Of a DNA stretch of 64,000 bases, positions 22,926 to 35,260 are shown piece after piece. Every line of letters begins with the position of its first letter. Positions within the stretch are counted from its first letter, which is position 1. Origin of the DNA: Zoroaster sp. YZ-2022 (lineage: Eukaryota; Echinodermata; Asteroidea; Forcipulatida; Zoroasteridae); NCBI GenBank assembly GCA_029582265.1, contig CM055835.1:10221500-10285499 (forward strand), in the 5' to 3' direction. The position numbers and the translations under genes were made by a program. A model generated the notes under the pieces. That model was given only the letters and a program-made list of their open reading frames with translations. It was not told where the DNA came from and did no database searches.

Positions 22926-23111
22926 ACAACGTGTACAAATAGCACGGCTAAAAATCATCCATATTAGGAGTTCCATTTTTTTGAAATATTATAATTCGAT
23001 ATCTGATGACCTCACTATGACGTCACAACTTAAGGTACAACTACATGTTAAGGTGTGAACTCTGGATATGTTTCACTGAGAAGAAGAAAACAAAAACCGA
23101 ACAATAACAAG

Positions 23112-23139
23112 AGGTGTTCGCGCTATAGCTCGAACACCT
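23112..23139. repeat. AGGTGTTCG...CGAACACCT hairpin
   Basis: A 9-bp perfect inverted repeat with a 10-nt loop. The motif recurs at 46046-46075, 51471-51500 and, in shortened form, near 46130 and 51555. It marks the junction of the dispersed repeat with the Penelope-like segment. Confidence 0.8.
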
Positions 23140-26100
23140 AATTAATTGAAAAATGTTTATAAATTCATTTAAGATTGTGTTGATGAAAGTCGATCTGCTC
23201 TCAGAGACGCCATTCTTGATTTTCTCTCAACTTGGATTAATTGATGACCGCCTTGGCTTTGCCAACTTTCATAAGCTTATATAACATGACAGGTCACTGT
23301 TTCAGTTCTTTCATTCCTCATCATAAGCAATTATCATTGTTTGTTTAAAGAAAAGTCGATAACAACTCTTATGTAATACATATGAAACCCTTGAACAGAT
23401 TACAACTGATCCCAAAAATAAAGTTAAGCACATTATCAAAATTCACAAAGTGACAACAAATGTGACATTACATATATAATATATGTTGATAAGAAAATCG
23501 AGGTCAATTTCATCAACATTTCAGTTTTAATGCGTTTTATTCAGATGACTACTGTCCTTTCTTGTACTTTACTCCACCTAAACTAGTCATTGAAATGTGT
23601 CATTATTAGCCATGTTTCCATCTTACTTAAAAGGCATGATAATTTATACTAAATACTGCATATAGAGACCACGTACATGTATGTCTTGATGATTTTGTAG
23701 CTTTAAGTGGACATAAAGGCAAATAATATGTATACAGTGCTGATTGTGTGGCTTCAACAGGACATAATGTAGAGATGAATTACATTTTCTGAAATGAAAC
23801 AAAATACAGTGTTATCATACACTATTCAAAAGTATTTCCATACCTCTCTGTAAGTTTGTTTGGAGACGGATTTATAAAGTACCGCGATTGGAATAAACTC
23901 TTACAAAAGCCATAACCAAAAAGTCCCCCATGAACAAAATCACAAATTTTAAACAATAGATGACAAATGACGCAAATATGAATATTTAAAAAAGAATTTC
24001 CTATTTATAGTTAGTTAGATAAGATTCACCTTTCCTAAAATAACCCGAACACCTCGTATTTGTAATCAAACAAACACTAAATTTCGAGTTGTTTTTGTTT
24101 TTCAAAATGCATTTATCATACAAATTGAAATACAGTGGATCCGTATCTGACTATTTCCAATGTTTGTCCATTTGACAATAAAATGTGTGGGAATAGTAGA
24201 CCTTTTGTTTGAAGGTACCAATAATGACCGATTGGTCAAAACGGGGAAACGTGTAGAAGAGACAGCATATTTTTTTCAGATCCTTTGGTAGCAATAGCAA
24301 AGCTTTCATGCCTCACTTGGCAATCATCAGTTGCATGTAATGGTTCAGATGAACCGGATTGTCTCCTGTGTTATTTTCGGATAAGACATTATATTTATGT
24401 TCTTTTCAAACAGTTGTAGTGTGTCCGCTTTGTTTGAGTGAGAGAGTTCGTTGTTTTTATGTGATTTGTTCCTCTAATAAGGAAAGCAAAACATTCAGTG
24501 TTTCATCTGGTTCTTTGAAAAAAAGAAAAAAAAAACAGAGTCGTATGGGGGTGGGAGTGAGTTTCTCAGTTGATCCTTTTGGATATGTGTTTGTGAGATT
24601 TGCTCAGAATAGTTTCTCCCGAATGTTTTAGGCCTGCCTTTCTGAATGGAACAAAGGGTTGTTTTGGGAATATTTCCGAGAGTTGTTGGTTTTGTTGTAT
24701 CAGTGGCCAGTGTTTGTTTACTGCTTGTTTCACATCTTTGTGGTTAACGAACGGATTATAGGTTGTTGAGAAAACCAGTGGTACTTCCTTGTTTTGTTTA
24801 CCTTTTAGTAGCTTGTGAATCAGTTTGGCTCGGTGACACTTTGTGTGTTGCGTTGTTTATTTCAGTTTGAGTATAGCCTCTGGCTAATAATTTTTGAAAG
24901 CAAATCTTGATCTACGAAATCTTCCTCATTGTTGTATTTCTCGCATATTCGGAGTTTCTCCGTAGATAAATGCTTTGAATACATGGGGTGGGTCTGATGA
25001 GATTTTATGTAGAAACTGATGTTTCTGTCGATTTGGTGTACACTTATGTTCCAAGTGTGCCAAGAATGCCAGTTTCACGGAAGCGTTTTCCTTTGAAACT
25101 GGTTATTAAGTCAAGATAATTGATTGACGTTTTTGAGGCCTCGAAAGTGAATTTGAGATTTGGTTGCAACTGATTCATAGTGTTTATGAGATTCTTGTCA
25201 TGTTCTTTTTCTGAGATCTCAGACGAATATAAGCAAGTTCAATTGTTGTCGCTTCCAACTAGTTTTCGAGCATTGCACTCTGTGTAGTTTTTGGATGCCA
25301 AGTGGATGGTGGTTTGAAAGGGTGGGTTTTGGAAATTTTGTTACGCATTATAGGTATGCAATTCTCATTCTTCTTTGGAAGATGTTAAAGTCACTCAAAT
25401 GATAAAAACGGGTTGGTTTAGCAACAACGGCGCACCCAAGGGGGGGGGGGGCTTGGGGGGTTTTAGCCCCCCCAAGAGGGTCCCCGAAAAAAAAGGGACA
25501 ACAAGAAGGAAACAACGGAGCGAGAGAGGGGGGGAGGAGAAAAGTTGCAAATGTTTTTTTTCCAGCCCTTTTCATCTTATGCCACTGGAATTTTTTTCTT
25601 CTTTCTGCCAAAGTATTTATTATGATGTCTCATGAAATCTCACTATAATTGTTTAAATTTGCAACAATAACATAAACATTTGAAACCAACGTGCCAATTT
25701 GTCCGGGCTAACATATATTTTACGTGGTTCCCGCATTTTTCAAATTTAAGTGTTTTTCCCTTTTCAAGGGAATGCCGGACAAGTGTAAGGATAAAGTAAT
25801 GCATTTTTGTTTACCCACAATTTATTTTAGATGATGTATAATGAATATGCATGAACATGTAACTCTGGTGCAACGACCAGATCCAATCTTATTTATCATG
25901 TGTTGTTTCCTTTTCTCCATTTTTCTTTAACTCGGCTGTGTGCAGGGCATTAAAAAGGCCTGCAATCCTACCCTTTCCAAATTACACATCACATACATGC
26001 CCAGGTTAGGGTTTTAATTTTAGTTTAGTAATCTCATATAAATAATTATTATGTGACACCGTTTTAGCAAAAAAAGAAAGAAAAAGATTACCGGTAGGAT

Positions 26101-26147
26101 CTGGATTTGCCGCCCACTTGTTCATGGAATTTGCCGCCCATTGATCA

Positions 26148-26340
26148 TCATATCTTGTCGCGCCAATGCCGTATCCATTTTAGGGCGGTGTCGTTTGCTT
26201 CCTTAAGGTCTAGGTCGGAGCAGTGGGGACCCAGTGGACATCCACGGAGGATGTGGAACATTGTCTGAGGTGTCTCGCCACAGGGGCATTCAGAGCTGGT
26301 GGCGCGAATCCCCATTTGAAGAAAAGTAGGTAGCACCGCC
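26148..26340 (-). pseudogene. LINE ORF2 C-terminal fragment inside hAT
   Basis: The minus-strand frame has SSECPCGETPQTMFHILRGC and ends in ALKWIRHWRD, which is like the C-terminal Cys/His region of non-LTR retrotransposon ORF2 proteins ('CpCG...QTm.HIl..CP'). Nothing upstream supports RT, so this is only a fragment. Confidence 0.55.
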
Positions 26341-26829
26341 CCGGAATGATCTCTTCAACAACGTCCGCTATATAATTATTTAAAGCAAAAAATCTTGCCG
26401 ACGATATACACTCAAGTTCATGTTTATCAAGAGGGAGTATTACTGAAAAATTGCAATCCAGACTCCAGAGATTGGCTTCATCGGTAAGTATAATCAATTG
26501 GAAGTCCAGTGGGCTGTTTTTGCAGCACTGTACACAGATTACACCAACATACCACAACATTCTGGGGAAACCATGCGGGCACCAGCCTAACCCAGATGAG
26601 TGGCAATAAGTCTAACATATATACTTGGGCCCTATTTCTTGTTTTGAGCCTATATTGACAATCTGACGAACATCCATTATAAATAAGTTTAGAACTAAAT
26701 ATATATACCCTATACTGAATACAAAAAAATAAACACCATGTTAAAGATTCAAATTAAGGGCTAGCATTAAAATAAAAAATGTTTAATTAAAATGTGTAAT
26801 TTTGATTTGTACTTTCTCAGAAATTAAGA

Positions 26830-29278
26830 ATGAGCACCAGTGGGCCCCCACCCAAGAAACTGAAGCAAGCCAAATTAAACTTTGCCCCAGTAAGCAAAGA
26901 GAGTAGCTCTAAAGACACCCTGATGACCCTTTCCTGATGACTTCGGCATCCTTAAGTCCGTTCCACAGCGTGGAAGCGGTGAAAGCTCAGACGACCTGCA
27001 ATAAACAAATTGAGTCTGCCACAGCTGTCATAATAGAAGGGTCTAATTGTACAGGTTTCACAAATAAGTACGACATTGGAAACTACAGTAAAGCGCACGG
27101 GAGGAAATTGCTGAACGATGAAACAAAGTTGGCCCTCATTACAGACTGCTGGGTGCCTGATTCCTCCTTCAACTTCCCACAGTGTGCAAATTCTAGAGAC
27201 GATTTCAACATAGCTGGCTAAAACGATACAACTGGTTGGCATACAGCGATGCAGAGAAGGGTGTTTTCTGCAAACCATGTCTCATCTTTGCCCCTGAATC
27301 TGCCGGAGCACACGGCAATCAAATATTAAAAACCTTAGTAAGCACTCCCTTTAACAAATACAAAGACGCAATTGAAGTCTTCAACAAGCACAACAGTGCA
27401 AAGTATCATGCTGATGCTGTCAACTCATGTCAGATGTTTCTCAAGGTTGTGACCAACAAGGTACCAAGCATTGACAATAAACTTGACAACACAAGACAAC
27501 AACAAATAATAACCAATAGACAGCGTATCAGACCTATGATTGAAACTGTGCTCTTTTTGGGAAGGCAGGAAATTTCATTTCGTGGTCACCGAGACAGCGG
27601 CAGTATCGCCAACATCGCCAACACATCCACGGAAAATGATGGAAACTTCAGGTCAGCCCTTCGTTTCCGCATCAACGCTAGAGACAATTATCTGAAGAGG
27701 CACATAGAAACTGCAGGAGGAAACGCCATGTACACAAGTTGGAACACACAAAAATGAGATCATCAACACCGTTGGAGATATTATCTCTGAAAAGATAGTT
27801 GATGAAGTGAAGGATGCGAAATACTTCAGTGTATTGGTGGATGAGACAACAGACTGTTCCACAAAAGAACAAATGAGCCTGTCAGTGAGATATGTGCATG
27901 ATGGCAAAGTATGTGAGAAGTTTTTGACTTTTGTAACAGTGAATGATCTCACAGGACACGGACTTGCGAAAAGCATACTTGACATACTCCATGAGAAAAC
28001 TCTAGATCCCATGAATATGCGTGGTCAAGGTTATGATGGGGCTTCGGCTATGAGCGGGCAATTTAATGGGTCAAGCATGCATAAGAGAAGAACCCACTCG
28101 CAGTGTACACACATTGTGCAAGTCATGTATTAAATCTGGTTGTCTCTCATGGAAGTAACTTACCTACAATACTAAACACGATCAGCACCATTCAGGAGAT
28201 TTGTTCGTTTTTTGGTTCTTCGGCCAAGAGACAAAACCTCCTAAGTGACTACATCACCAAGACGGCCCCAGAGTCGTCACACAAACGTCTGAAAAAACTA
28301 TGCACCACAAGATGGCTTGAGAGGCACGAGGCTGTTAACGTCTTCTATGAACTCTACGTCCCTATAGAGGAGGCCCTTGAGTATGTGTCACATAATGGTG
28401 ACAGATCATCGTCGCAAAGAGCGTCCACATTGCTTACTGCTCTCAGATCTTCAGTATTTATCGTGGCCACAACCATACTAAACCGACTCAGCGGAGTCCT
28501 CCTACCCTTATCCCGGAAATTGCAGTCACCTACATGTGACCTCGTTGGATGCGTTAGACTTGTGCGTGATGTGCAGCAGATCATCAAGCAAATGAGGGAA
28601 AACAGTGAAGAAGAGTTTGGACGGTTGTTTAGTGACGCAACGAAGTTGGCTGATGAAGTAGACGGCGTCATACGCAAAACCACGGACAGCATCTCGTCAA
28701 ACAGCTAGAGAAAATCATCCATCTCAATCAGCTGAAGAATACTTCAGGGTATCAATGTTTGGCATCTACATTGATCAATTGCTAATGAACTCAGCACAAG
28801 GTTTTCAGTCCACTTTGAAAGATGCGCCAAACTACAGTACATATTGCCTGCATACTGCAATGATACCAACTTCAATCAACTCCAGGACATTGTGCAAATG
28901 TACGCACAAGACATCGAATCTGAAGGCATAGTGAGGCGAGTTTGATATGTGGTGTGCGCGGGTGGAAAAATGCTGTCGGTAATAACACCATCTACACCTA
29001 CAGAGACTCTGACTTCAGTACCAGGATTGGCGGACCTGTACCCGAATATACACACACTTATCACCACAATATTTGCAGTCATCCCTGCTACCTCAGCTAC
29101 TGCAGAACGCACCTTCAGTACCCTTCGTCGCCTTAAATCCTACTTGAGGTCAACCATGAGCAACCAGCGTCTGACAGGCCTTGCTTTGATGGCTATACAT
29201 AGAGCAATAGATGTGGACATCGATGACGTCATAAATCGGATGGCACTAAAGCGTCGTAGATTGGACTTTTCACTTTAA
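26830..29278 (+). pseudogene. hAT transposase (ZMYM1/DUF4371 type), frameshifted
   Basis: hAT transposases cut and paste with 8-bp duplications. The reading starts at ATG 26830 (MSTSGPPPKKLKQAKLNF). A TTF-type N-terminal region follows: NKYDIGNYSKAHGRKLLND, CWVPDSSFNFP and GVFCKPCLIFAPESAG. The DUF4371 core has YFSVLVDETTDCSTKEQMS and GQGYDGASAMSG (27800-28065), then YTHCASHVLNLVV and TTRWLERHEAV (to 28708). The C-terminal dimerisation region has ATSATAERTFSTLRRLKSYL (29087-29146). Frames shift near 26930, 27215, 27750, 28080, 28708 and 28960. All main domains are present, so this is an intact-length but dead autonomous copy. Confidence 0.92.
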
Positions 29279-29509
29279 TGTTATTGCCTCACTAGATTTA
29301 TTAAGTAAAGTTGTACATTTGTCACAAATAAATGATTTTTTTTTCAATCTACAACTATAGGTATCATAAATGAAAGGAGTGGGAGCCAGTTTTTGAACAC
29401 CCTTATTATTATACCCTATGCCTCTACCTAACCAGTTTTTGAACAGCCTTACATCCTATGCCTCTACTAGGACTATAGAGGTTACAAATTGCTGCCCCCT
29501 ATTATACTA

Positions 29510-29640
29510 ATGGCACCGTGGTCACGTGGTTAGACTGCAGGGCTTGCAATCACAAGGTTGTGAGTTCAGAATCCCAGGCTGACCGCTGATTTCACAATGC
29601 CTATATTAAGTATTGTCGTCTAGTTACTGAATCACAATTG
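29510..29640 (+). repeat. tRNA-derived SINE fragment inside hAT
   Basis: A tRNA-like head with GTGGTCACGTGGTTAGACTG (A box region) and GTTGTGAGTTCAGAATCCC (B box region), followed by CTGACCGCTG. The body is short, as if truncated. Confidence 0.55.
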
Positions 29641-30537
29641 ATTGATTTGTGCAGTTTATAATTATAGACGATACACTAATGTTTGTGTGTGAGTGAGATT
29701 GGCTTTTTGCCAGCTTGGCGTTTAATGCCCTCCATGGGAGGTTACCGAGTTCCTAATGGAAGATCCATCCATACATATTATACATACATACAACCCAAAA
29801 TTACATACATACATATACATACTAGGCCTAGTTGATTTGTGAGAGTAAAATTTTCTTTGAGCCCCCCCCCCCCAAGACAAAATCCTGGGTGCGCCGTTGT
29901 TTAGCAAGGGTTGGAACGAAGTTTTAACCTTTACCCAGAGCAAATAGTTTTGCTTTGGATAGGTTTGTGATGAATTGTTCACTTGCTAGTGTAATCAGTA
30001 GACTAATTTGGTAATGTTTGATTTTATATGAGCGTTAAGGTGAAAATCGTTTCAATTTTCGTTTTGATTGTGAACGTTTCGCTACTTTCGTGAATTTCCG
30101 GTTTGCCATAGTCGGGAGATAGTTTTGTCCTAAATAATATATAATTTTTATATTAATTAGATAATAAGGTAGACAGGTGGCATGGAATTTTTCTTTTGAG
30201 AAGTTGTGGTGGTCCTGAAAAGGACTAGTGGAAATTGAAGTATTTTGAAAGAGCTGTTTAGACTTACTCTTGGCCGCTTCTTTCCCCGTGTTGGAGGTGG
30301 CTTGGGTCTTGTGAAGAACTCGTACAGGCTACGGTATGTGTTGTTTGCAAATGTCTCTTGTCTTTTTGTCTTTAAAGTGGTCTGTCAGTTCCTTCTGTGT
30401 CGACTTGGTTGCCCTCAACAGCTGTTCTTCGACCTCTTCGGCTTGGTGCGGTTGAATTCCTCCAATGTGAGTTTAGTGAAGGCAATCGTGGCCCTTTTGC
30501 TGAGTCTGTCCCAATTGTCCTGGAAGGACTTTCGGAA

Positions 30538-30538
30538 G

Positions 30539-30586
<48 letters not shown>

Positions 30587-30917
30587 TGTGGATTTATATA
30601 GCGCACGTATCCACCAACTAAGTGGTGCTCAAGGCGCATTATATTATTATCCCTGCTCATAAGGCTCATAAGGCTCATAAATCATTCCTGAAACCATCTC
30701 AGCTCCCTGGGGAATATACAGCTCAATTGCTGCCATTTCTAGCGCATGTAGAGCAAACCAACTCTGCCTTCACAGGTACCCATTTATTAACCCCTGGGTG
30801 GAGAGAAGCAATTATGATTAAGTGTCTTGCTCAAGGACACAAGTGTCACGGCCGTGATTCGAACCCACATTATGTTGCTAACACCAGAACTTGAATCCGG
30901 TAAGCTAGACCGCTCGG
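30538..30917 (-). repeat. tRNA-derived SINE with (AAT)n tail, copy C
   Basis: Reverse orientation: the tail is (AAT)n at 30539-30583, the body runs up to GGTAAGCTAGACCGCTCGG at the head. B box complement is at about 30855-30866. It shares the body with the SINEs at 47955, 53417 and 61229. The paralogous site at 58797 has no SINE, so it is a true insertion into the Penelope-like segment. Confidence 0.88.
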
Positions 30918-31045
30918 TGTGGATGAAGGGGCCGTGTTGGAACAAGTGCTTATAATAAATGAATGTTACAGTGTAATAAAGAAAGACACTTTTAGACCTC
31001 CAAATTGTTTTTACAAAATTAAACTGATGCCCCACCGAGACGGTT

Positions 31046-31640
31046 TACTTCTAATATGAGAGATTATCAAACGTATATGGAAAATGCCCAGAGAAATAAT
31101 CTGGTTCTTTTTGGGCACATGATGGTGTGGAGATGATTTTTATTCATAAGTACAAAAGAAACCCTTATGTTTGATTTTTCTAAAAGTAGGGGCGAAGACC
31201 CGCAGGCACTCGAGGCCGTAGTAAACAAACATTGGAACTACTAGGGAAAGCATAATTTATTGTCATCATCATTTTCATGCTCATGTAAAGAACACATCCC
31301 ATAGTTTATGGCATTCAATAACCCATTTAAAAGTCTTTAATGTCAATAACAAGAAATATGGCACTTTAGTTAATGAATTTCTGTTCAAAATGCACAATAT
31401 AATCAAGACTTCAAACGGCTTCTTTGCTAAATGGCTCTCAGAAAGAAAGAATAGCACTGAGTACAGTGCTATACACACGTCGGTGTAGGCCGAAATTAAA
31501 TCAGCAGCAGCAGCAGTGCGTTCGAGGTCGCAAGACGTGTGCTGTTTTGACGCTCTCGAAATATCATTAGAATTGCCGTTTTCAATCTTCATCGATCATC
31601 CGTGAATCACCGTAAGTCAAATATATATTTGCTACCAAGT
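31046..31640. other. No gene recognised
   Basis: 31255-31385 is weakly similar in direct orientation to 44515-44630 (shared AATAACCCATTT and TTTAGTTAATGAATTTC). Nothing else is seen. Confidence 0.5.
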
Positions 31641-31643
31641 TGT

Positions 31644-31959
31644 ATCGTTTCGGTTTGCGGTAACACCATGTGTTTATCTCAACTAACGTGAAGCTGAGGT
31701 ACAGGTTCTGAAAAGAACCGTATCGTACAACTCGTATCTCAACCTTCGTTAAGTGAGAAAGGTTCAAGGGAGAACCAATTTCGGGCAACTCGTTTTTTCT
31801 CTACTGTCGCTAAGTGAGAAATTGGTTCTCCCTTGAACCTTTCTCACTTAACGAAGGTTGAGATACGAGTTGTACGATACGGTTCTTTTCAGAACCTGTA
31901 CCGGTACCTCAGCTTCACGTTAGTTGAGATAAACATGTGTTACCGCAAACCGAAACGAT
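31644..31959. repeat. Long near-perfect hairpin (arms ~140 bp, loop 37 bp)
   Basis: The arms 31644-31781 and 31819-31959 are reverse complements except for a few bases (a 6-bp duplication CGGTAC in the right arm). Within each arm a degenerate ~60-bp unit with CTCAAC, GTTAAGTGAGAAAGGTTC and GAGAACC phrases repeats, each with its own GGTTC/GAACC mini-palindrome. It sits about 160 bp upstream of the LINE ORF1 start. It could be a LINE 5' UTR structure or an independent fold-back repeat. Confidence 0.9.
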
Positions 31960-32039
31960 ATCGATATTCCACCATGCAAAGCCTCAAAACTTATACCAAG
32001 TTGTAGATCAAATCTACCTTTTTTGAGGTGCTAACGAAG

Positions 32040-32584
32040 ACTGCTAAGGCCTCTTGGCCTGGCTTCAAATAATCAACAGTTTTTGGCTCGAAGGATCTCC
32101 GGCGCCATCTTGGCTATAGCCATGTATGCCCGCAAAGAAACGGAACGGGTCACCTTGAAGAGACCGAACACTGTACGCTTCAACACCCGTCATATAAGAG
32201 ATTTTACACCAGAGGAAGTCTACCAAGCCATCAACAAAGAGCTAGACAACGCCAGAACAATAACAGGTATCGCCTCACTGGAGAACAATTGGTACAACGT
32301 CACCTTCGACAACGAGAAACACTGCGAGAGAATAGCCCTCCAAGGCATGTTTCTAAAGGATATCTTGATTCAGTGTGAACGCACAAATATTCAGAACTCA
32401 GTAGTTGTGTATGTCAAGGCGCCATTTGAAATGGGAGACGATGTCATTGTCAATGCACTCAACCCATACGGAACTGTAGCAAATGTAAGACGGCAATACC
32501 ATGATTTTGACAAGGAAATCGAGACAGGGGTGAGGAGTGTTCTGATAAAGAATTTAAAGCAGTTCATACCAAGTTCCCAGTTAG
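32040..32584 (+). pseudogene. Tx1-type LINE ORF1, N-terminal half
   Basis: The first ATG of the frame is at 32122 (MYARKETERVTLKRPNTVRF). It continues with HIRDFTPEEVYQAINKELD, WYNVTFDNEKHCERIALQG and VVVYVKAPFEMGDDVIVNAL, and ends NLKQFIPS. This is the RRM-like RNA-binding half of a LINE ORF1. It stops at 32584, where a 7.0-kb insertion begins. The matching zinc-knuckle half resumes at 39608. The split shows that the DNA element is younger than the LINE. Confidence 0.75.
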
Positions 32585-34162
32585 CAATGGATGGTTGGTC
32601 CAACAGCGGTCCACCGGTGGCACCACCGTCGGGCCGCGGGTGGCTGCCGACAACGGACCGCCAACAAAATGTCCGCCGGCAGTCCGTCGGTCCACCAGCG
32701 GCAACTAGGTGGCTACCGTTGGAGGGCCGATGGCGGACCGTTACAGTCATTTTTTACCCAGTGGCTGCCGAGCGGTAGCCTCCGCTGGACCGACATCGGT
32801 CCGCCTCCAAATCGGCAAACGGGCGGCTGCCACTGGCCGTCCGCTGGGAGACCTTTGGCGGTCCCCCAGATTACAATTGTATAACCAATCGGTTTGCCGC
32901 CCTTCAGCCCGCTCAAATACCGCCCCCTCATAGTCCTACACAGAAAAGAGAAGCTGTAGTTTTAAGTGAAGACCAATGTACATTAAAAGTACACTTTATT
33001 TCCTCCATAACAAAAATGTAAGTTGGCAACAAAAATATTGGCATTAAAAGTAACACTAGTATTCTAACACAAATTGCTCTTTATCACATAAATAAAAACA
33101 TATAAATAATTTGTATTCCCTCTTTAGATTTCGTCTTTTGTCTTATAGAAACTTAGGAAATTTTATGAAAGTATTTAACTTGGCATAAATGATGGCATTA
33201 AAACGATGACTTGTAATTTGTCAAAAGCTTAACCTGAATGTTAAGTATAAAAATCAAGTTGGTTCCCTCTTTGGTAGTAAAAAAGTCAGTTGATTTTTTA
33301 TACCCTGTAACAGTGTATATAATAATAAAAACTTTTAAGACAATAGCACACATGTGTTTAACCTGGTACTGATGGCACTAAAATAATGATTTGTTTTTCC
33401 AAAAGTATTGCTTTGTTCTGTAAAAAAAAGTAAATAAATAGTTAACAAATATAAATTTCTCTTTGGTCCTCTCCTGTTTGTTGACTTTATAGTACAATAT
33501 AACAAAATAGCACACGTTACATAATATGATACAAGTACTAAACTTGGCATAAATAATGACACCAGATCTAAAGCAAGTACTACAAAAAGACAATAATCTT
33601 AACAATAATACACGTACACTGGAATTTATATATATGAAGCCCTTGATCAAAGCATAAAAACTCTACATACAAATTATCAAGTACTCTGCAAAGGTATTTG
33701 TCAGCAGGTAAATGTAAAATTTAAAAGCGCAAAGAAATTCAAATGACGTATTCGTATTTAAGTGTAAACTGGCAAAATGTTTGGTTTTAAATGTTTAAAG
33801 AAGTTTAATGAACAAAGAAAACTTAAAGGTATGCTACATCATTACTTTTGAAAGAATGTATTCACTCCAATCAACAATTTTTGAAAATACACAGCATACA
33901 ATTAACTGGTGAAAATTTGCACCTATCACTTATACGTCCTTTTGCAATTGATGAATGTCACAATTATGTAGTTTTATTAATTGATGTCGGTGCAAAAAGA
34001 TATGCAACAAAAACAGATATTGAAGATATTGTACAAAAACATTAAAAATACTTTTTGAGCCATTACATTCGTTTCTGTCATGGTAAAAACAATGTCACAA
34101 CAAAATAAAACAAACAAGAATAAAAAACAATGGCTTTTACTGCAGTGTAAATTCCTTTACAC

Positions 34163-34324
34163 CTGCAGGGCAAGATCAACATCAGCAGCAGCAGCTGCAG
34201 CCGCGCGCGCCAGTCTCTCCTTCCTTCCGCCACACCTGTCAGATGCACCCTTCAGAAAGTGGGCAACTTCCCTTTGGTTCTTACGTCTGTTGCTTGCAAG
34301 TTGCCTTGTTCTTACGGATCGCTT
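34163..34324 (-). CDS. Exon encoding DUF4806-like C-terminal part
   Basis: A 162-bp exon (54 codons, phase 0/0) between the acceptor TTGTCTTTCATGCAG and donor CTGCAG/GTGTAA. It encodes KRSVRTRQLASNRRKNQREV, then HFLKGASDRCGGRKERLARA and an Ala run. DUF4806 proteins end with a similar 'evE..I..WLk.a.dR.gGRk.R' phrase. It lies within the 7.0-kb element, downstream (in its own direction) of the exon-like segment at 35261-35408. Function is unknown. Confidence 0.5.
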
Positions 34325-35077
34325 CTGCATGAAAGACAAAAGTTAGAAGAAATAAACTTTAGCCCAATGTCGAGTAAATTGTTAAGCAGAAAATTTGGCC
34401 CAAGTGTATTTGTTCCGTAATTATAAATTAGGCCTGAATCAGTGTTGTAGCTTCGCTGGTCGGCAGCGTCAGCGCCAACCAGCATTCATCAATCCCGCCG
34501 ACAGTCATGAACAAAATTTGAACGCTCCAAAGACCGTCACTACATTCAAGTAAAAATTTGAATATTGTATGATGTTATTGAATAATATTCAAACTTTGGT
34601 CATGAATCACTTTTTAAATACAACTGTACAGAAAGATGACATAGCATTTTTGAGTTGGGACCATGAATTATTTATATATTGTTTTGAGGAAGATAACTAC
34701 AAAGCAATAAACTAACAATGACATTTTTTGTTTACAAATAGGCCCCTATAACTAGAAATATAACAAACAAAACATCAGGAAAATTGCAAGTAAGATGAAT
34801 CACTTCCCAAACACATGAATTCTCTATTCCCAATTCTCATTTTGAAATTACTGGATATAACCCTTGAAAATTTTTCTCTCTTAAATACATGCACTTTGAA
34901 AGTAATGCTTTAGAAAGCTACTGTACTGTAAAGTATTTGGAAGTCCTTCAGTGTTCAAACCGTTTCATGTTTTCATTCCCTTCAACCATTGTTTGACAAA
35001 TTTTTTTTAACTAACTCGTAAAAAAAACAATGTAATAATTGTATCGGGATAAAGAATTGGCGTTTTACTACAGATAA

Positions 35078-35216
35078 GATTGTATACTCAGTGCTTTTGC
35101 GGAAAAAACAACAGGCTAACTACTGGGTGGGAACCCACGACCTCCCGCATACTGAGCAGATTTAGCCTGTGGTACAGTATTTTTTTCCGCAATCGGAAAG
35201 CACTGAGTATACAATC
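35078..35216. mobile_element. 139-bp MITE with tRNA-like centre
   Basis: Terminal inverted repeats GATTGTATACTCAGTGCTTT and a second inverted block GCGGAAAAAA border a centre whose minus strand contains GGGAGGTCGTGGGTTCCCAC, a B-box-like phrase, and CAGGCTAAATCTGCTCAG. It lies inside the 7.0-kb element, just beside its DUF4806-like exon. Confidence 0.8.
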
Positions 35217-35260
35217 ACATATTGGTGTAGGGTAAAACCAAATTAATAACTCGTACTCAC

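Larger units (their letters stand above)
21871..23139 (-). repeat. Inverted copy of the hairpin-ended dispersed repeat
   Basis: In reverse complement this follows the same order as 46046-47000: hairpin end (23112-23139), CTTCTCAGTGAAACATATCC, GTGACGTCATAGTGAGGTCA, and AGTTTTCCAATGCGCCCTTG. 21900-22100 matches 9240-9400 in reverse. It also holds an internal tandem repeat at 22665-22925. No gene is supported. Confidence 0.7.
25417..29907 (+). mobile_element. Complete hAT transposon with 8-bp duplication TTTAGCAA
   Basis: Element 25425-29899 (4475 bp) has 14-bp perfect terminal inverted repeats CAACGGCGCACCCA. Direct repeats TTTAGCAA at 25417-25424 and 29900-29907 flank it. Just inside both ends are G/C homopolymer tracts (25441-25485, 29863-29874). 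The paralogous segment at about 58130-58165 shows the uninterrupted sequence GGTTTAGCAGGGGTTGGAAC, which proves insertion here. The transposase is broken. Confidence 0.95.
23140..31045 (-). mobile_element. Decayed Penelope-like segment, copy 1 (split by hAT and SINE)
   Basis: This parallels 55171-59012 and, in its first 480 bp, 49698-50152. Coding remnants are on the minus strand, with the phrase DFNIFQRRMRIAYL at about 25350-25400. RT core motifs are not seen. The copy carries a hAT transposon (25425-29899) and a SINE (30538-30917), neither of which is in copy 2. It lacks the mariner element of copy 2: the empty site CATCTTACTTAAAAGG is at about 23627. Confidence 0.65.

Noticed and set aside
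22486..22938. 150-codon minus-strand frame with internal repeats
   Set aside because: The repeats come from the 62-64-bp minisatellite; the unit length mimics protein repeats.
26210..26560. 116-codon minus-strand frame
   Set aside because: It overlaps the LINE C-terminal fragment in another frame and shows no family.
30245..30621. Frames ending in Ile or Asn runs
   Set aside because: They read through the SINE's (AAT)n tail and antisense to the Penelope-like coding remnant.
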